From: an uncultured Prevotella sp.
Lineage (GTDB): Bacteria > Bacteroidota > Bacteroidia > Bacteroidales > Bacteroidaceae
DNA length: 7,894 nt
Assembly (NCBI GenBank): GCA_945788545.1
Contig: CALZMK010000053.1
Location: forward strand, 1-7,894
Reading direction: 5' to 3'
The translations under genes were made by a program, and so were the position numbers. Of the stretch, positions 5,584-7,894 are shown one piece after another; the first letter of the stretch is position 1; each line of letters opens with the position of its first letter. The notes under the pieces are model-generated. The model was given only the letters and a program-made list of their open reading frames with translations. It did no database searches and was not told where the DNA came from.

Positions 5584-6483
5584 TCACTCGCCATCCATGT
5601 TGAGAAACTTGCTTGGAGAATAGCCTACTGCCTCGCGGAAATACTTGCTGAAAAAGGATGGGTTGGGGAAATTGAGCATCTGACTAATCTGCTGAATACT
5701 GTATTCGCGCGTCAGTAGCATTGCCTTGGCATCGAGGATGACATAGTCGCGAATCCAGTCGAGCGGTCGGCGCTTGCTCACCTGCGACACCACAACTCCC
5801 AAATACTTGGGCGTGATACACAGTTTGTCAGCATAATACGACACCTCCCGATTCCTCATATAGTTCTTGCGCACCAATCCTAGGAATGTATTGAATATCT
5901 GCTCATTGCGCGAGATTTTTATTTCAGGCTCCATTTCATTTTGTCTCACAATCTCACTCATCCAATAGGAAATCATCATCTGAAAACATCCCTCCAACGC
6001 CTCGTCCTTGTAGCGCAGTTCAAGGTCGTTCACAATGGTGCACAACATCTTGTAGCCATTCACAATCTGCTTCATCGTCAATTCACCAAGATGAGTGATA
6101 AAACTATCATACTTTATGATTGAGCGAAACTGCAACATAATCTTAAGAGTGGGTTGACGAGAAATCTTGGCGTTGTCGATGTGCATGACAGCCATGCGAC
6201 AGTCACCCTCGCACACCACCATGTCGATTATCGAACCAGGAGTGATAAGCAGTATGTCGTTTGCCTCGACCACCATCTCCTTGAGATTCACCCTTATGCG
6301 CATCCTTCCTCTGACGCACATCATCTGCATGACGAAGAGTATCTTTATGGGATTGCCTGTGTAGGTGAATCCCTTGAACACCTTGTCGTCGAAGTTGTCG
6401 TCAAGGAGCATAAAGTCGTTGTATATCACTTTATGCGCCTTGTCGTGAACCATCGCAAGGGTTACCTCCTGAATATTTCCCAT
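5584..6483 (-). CDS. AraC-family transcriptional regulator, soluble
   Basis: A 299-aa cytoplasmic regulator. Residues about 40-105 look like the cupin-type ligand-sensing domain common in this family. The C-terminal part has two helix-turn-helix units: EVSYYADKLCITPKYLGVVV (213-232) and SIQQISQMLNFPNPSFFSKY (262-281), followed by FREAVGYSPSKF (282-293), the conserved family end. No membrane segment is seen. The ATG at 6483 directly follows the cdsA stop (6484-6486) with no spacer, so it is probably transcribed with ftsH and cdsA. The start is uncertain: the in-frame ATG at 6453 (289 aa) has AGGAGG upstream, whereas 6483 has no Shine-Dalgarno site. Ligand and targets are unknown. Confidence 0.88.
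   Translation of the reverse strand: MGNIQEVTLAMVHDKAHKVIYNDFMLLDDNFDDKVFKGFTYTGNPIKILFVMQMMCVRGRMRIRVNLKEMVVEANDILLITPGSIIDMVVCEGDCRMAVMHIDNAKISRQPTLKIMLQFRSIIKYDSFITHLGELTMKQIVNGYKMLCTIVNDLELRYKDEALEGCFQMMISYWMSEIVRQNEMEPEIKISRNEQIFNTFLGLVRKNYMRNREVSYYADKLCITPKYLGVVVSQVSKRRPLDWIRDYVILDAKAMLLTREYSIQQISQMLNFPNPSFFSKYFREAVGYSPSKFLNMDGE
6465..6470 (-). promoter_or_regulatory. Shine-Dalgarno-like AGGAGG before an alternative AraC start
   Basis: On the minus strand AGGAGG ends 11 bases before the in-frame ATG at 6451-6453 (residue 11 of the longer form). The spacing is rather long but usable. It lies inside the reading frame if translation starts at 6483, so it points to the shorter 289-aa form or to a second start. 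Confidence 0.4.
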
Positions 6484-7332
6484 TTATAATAATGTTATGG
6501 TGAACAGATATACAACAGCGGCGGGGATGGCAAGCAGCGACGAGTCGAACCGGTCGAGCATACCGCCATGACCTGGTAATATGTTTCCGCTGTCCTTGAT
6601 GCCGAGAGTGCGCTTGAAGAGACTCTCCACAAGGTCGCCCCATGTGCCGAACACAGCAACGACAAGTCCAAGCCCCATCCACTCCCACATACCCATGCCT
6701 GTGGGGTTCATATCATAAATGTAGGTGAGATACCACACCAATGCCGCCGCTGCCAGTACGAAGATGCCGCCACCGATGCTGCCTTCCCAGCTTTTCCCCG
6801 GACTGATACGTGGAAAGAGCTTATGCTTGCCAAAGAGCGAACCGCAGCAATAAGCTCCTGTGTCGTTCACCCAAAGGAACACAAACACGCTCAACGGCAA
6901 GGTATATACATACATGATGCCCTCGGGGGCTGCACGGAACGCAAGCATATTCAACAGCGAGAACGGCAACACCACATACATCTGGCTCATCATCGTGTAA
7001 GCCCAGTCGTGTATGGGGTCTTCCTGCTTGGCATACAGTTCGGCGATAAACAGATATACGATTGTGATGAGATAAGGGATGAATACTGTGGATGACGTGA
7101 ATCCGCTCGTAGTGCCTGCCATGGCGAGAAAGAAATACACTCCCGCCACGGTGGATATGAAACGGTTGACCGACACGCCGGCCCTGTCGTTGACAAGACC
7201 CGTAAATTCCCATACCGTCAATCCCGTCACAAGGGCAAAGAGGAATATCATTGCCGTGGGATTGAGAAAGCACACTACTATCGTCGCAACAAAGAGTATG
7301 CCTGTGATTGTTCTTGCTATAAAGTTGTTCAT
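6484..7332 (-). CDS. cdsA: Phosphatidate cytidylyltransferase (CDP-diacylglycerol synthase)
   Basis: An integral inner-membrane enzyme of 282 aa that makes CDP-diacylglycerol from phosphatidic acid and CTP, the branch point of phospholipid synthesis. The family signature is at residues 237-263: SLFKRTLGIKD followed by ILPGHGGMLDRFD, with the metal-binding Asp and the HGG turn. Other conserved parts are WVNDTGAY (154-161) and ISPGKSWEGSIGGG (176-189). Most of the rest is hydrophobic, with about seven or eight membrane helices. Length is normal for the family. The ATG at 7332 overlaps the ftsH stop (ATGA), which fixes the start and implies translational coupling. An ftsH-cdsA order is common in Bacteroidetes. 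Confidence 0.96.
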   Translation of the reverse strand: MNNFIARTITGILFVATIVVCFLNPTAMIFLFALVTGLTVWEFTGLVNDRAGVSVNRFISTVAGVYFFLAMAGTTSGFTSSTVFIPYLITIVYLFIAELYAKQEDPIHDWAYTMMSQMYVVLPFSLLNMLAFRAAPEGIMYVYTLPLSVFVFLWVNDTGAYCCGSLFGKHKLFPRISPGKSWEGSIGGGIFVLAAAALVWYLTYIYDMNPTGMGMWEWMGLGLVVAVFGTWGDLVESLFKRTLGIKDSGNILPGHGGMLDRFDSSLLAIPAAVVYLFTITLL

Positions 7333-7894
7333 GACTCCTTAGACTCCTTATCCTCTTTCACCTTCTGCTCCAGACTCGTGCCCTGTGCCTCGAGTTCCTT
7401 TTCGCGCTGCTCAGCCATTGCCTCGGCCTCAGCCTTGCGCTGAGCCTCAAGCAGTTCCTCACTGCGACTTGCCCATGGGCGCTTGCCGAAAATCTTCTCG
7501 ACATCGTCGGCAAAGATAACCTCACGCTGGACAAGGATGTCGGCCAACTGTGCATGCCCCTCCTTGTGTTCCTCGAGAATCTGTTTTGCCCTCTCATATT
7601 GGGTGTTGATCATCTTCAGCACCTCGTCGTCCATAATCTTGGCTGTAGTCTCAGAATACGGGCGCTGGAATGAGTATTCATTATTGTTATAATAACAGAT
7701 ATTGGGCAGTTTCTCACTCATACCGGCGTATGCCACCATTCCGTATGCACTCTTGGTGACGCGCTCCAGGTCGTTCATCGCTCCCGTGGATATTCTGCCG
7801 ATGAAGAGTTCCTCGGCAGCGCGTCCACCCAGAGTGGCACACATCTCGTCGAGCATCTCCTCCTTGGTGGTGATGGCGCGCTCCTCGGGCAGAT
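7329..7894 (-). CDS. ftsH: ATP-dependent zinc metalloprotease FtsH, C-terminal part
   Basis: The 3' end (about 188 codons) of ftsH; the start lies beyond the right edge. FtsH is a membrane-anchored AAA+ protease that degrades misfolded membrane proteins and some regulators. The visible part starts in frame at LPEERAITTKEEMLDEM and continues through LGGRAAEELFIGRISTGAMNDL, in the M41 peptidase domain. The Asp in GAMNDL corresponds to the third zinc ligand of the family; the HExxH motif and the ATPase domain are outside the window. After DDVEKIFGKRPW comes a charged tail rich in Glu, Lys and Ala (last about 45 residues), likely a coiled coil. The frame is open to the window edge, so an ATG at 7856 is internal and not the start. 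Confidence 0.96.
   Translation of the reverse strand, partial: LPEERAITTKEEMLDEMCATLGGRAAEELFIGRISTGAMNDLERVTKSAYGMVAYAGMSEKLPNICYYNNNEYSFQRPYSETTAKIMDDEVLKMINTQYERAKQILEEHKEGHAQLADILVQREVIFADDVEKIFGKRPWASRSEELLEAQRKAEAEAMAEQREKELEAQGTSLEQKVKEDKESKES
7335..7349 (-). promoter_or_regulatory. Duplicated Shine-Dalgarno-like AAGGAG before cdsA
   Basis: On the minus strand, AAGGAGTC occurs twice in tandem with one T between, at the very end of ftsH. The two AAGGAG copies lie 11 bases and 2 bases before the cdsA ATG. The farther one is the more usable. The repeat also encodes KES-KES, the last residues of FtsH. Confidence 0.45.

Noticed and set aside
7329..7856. A separate 175-aa gene starting at ATG 7856
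   Set aside because: The frame continues open to the window edge with conserved FtsH residues (LPEERAITTKEEM), so this is the end of ftsH.

Overview
The window looks like a chromosomal segment of a member of the Bacteroidales, most likely Prevotella-like. The reasons are the ftsH-cdsA gene pair, a LysO-type lysine exporter split over two overlapping genes, a DUF3667 protein, AraC-family regulators of Bacteroidetes type, a TAnnTTTG-type promoter box, and intergenic runs of 7-8 bp tandem repeats. No rRNA, tRNA, CRISPR array, transposase or phage gene was seen. Most of the window is ordinary core-genome content.

Left part, + strand: a complete acyl-CoA dehydrogenase (10-1716) is followed by a 124-bp gap holding a long imperfect hairpin built from GGAGTTAA units. 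After it comes a tight cluster of three membrane-protein genes: a zinc-ribbon DUF3667 protein (1841-2683), the N-terminal module of LysO (2693-2968) and the C-terminal module of LysO (2965-3585). The two LysO genes overlap by ATGA and should be translationally coupled. The second carries an in-frame heptamer repeat array that encodes the loop between its first two membrane helices.

Middle, 3586-3987: a gene-free convergent gap packed with repeats. It holds CACAGAT repeats, a perfect 30-bp inverted repeat resembling a MITE or REP element, a 12-bp tandem repeat, an octamer array, and a perfect 26-bp palindrome that probably ends transcription. A 21-codon ORF at its left edge may be a gene remnant.

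Right part, - strand, read from right to left: the 3' end of ftsH (membrane AAA+ zinc protease, cut by the window edge), cdsA (CDP-diacylglycerol synthase, ATGA overlap with ftsH), and a soluble AraC-family regulator that starts on the base after the cdsA stop codon. A 411-bp AT-rich gap follows, and then a second AraC-family regulator with a seven-helix membrane domain. In front of this last gene lie a consensus-like -7 box and two 16-bp direct repeats spaced 20 bp apart, a good candidate for an AraC-type operator, perhaps autoregulatory.

The three most useful leads are the heptamer array inside the lysine exporter (possible frame switching), the direct-repeat operator before the membrane-bound AraC regulator, and the coupling of an AraC regulator to the ftsH-cdsA operon. 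I found no convincing new multi-gene system.
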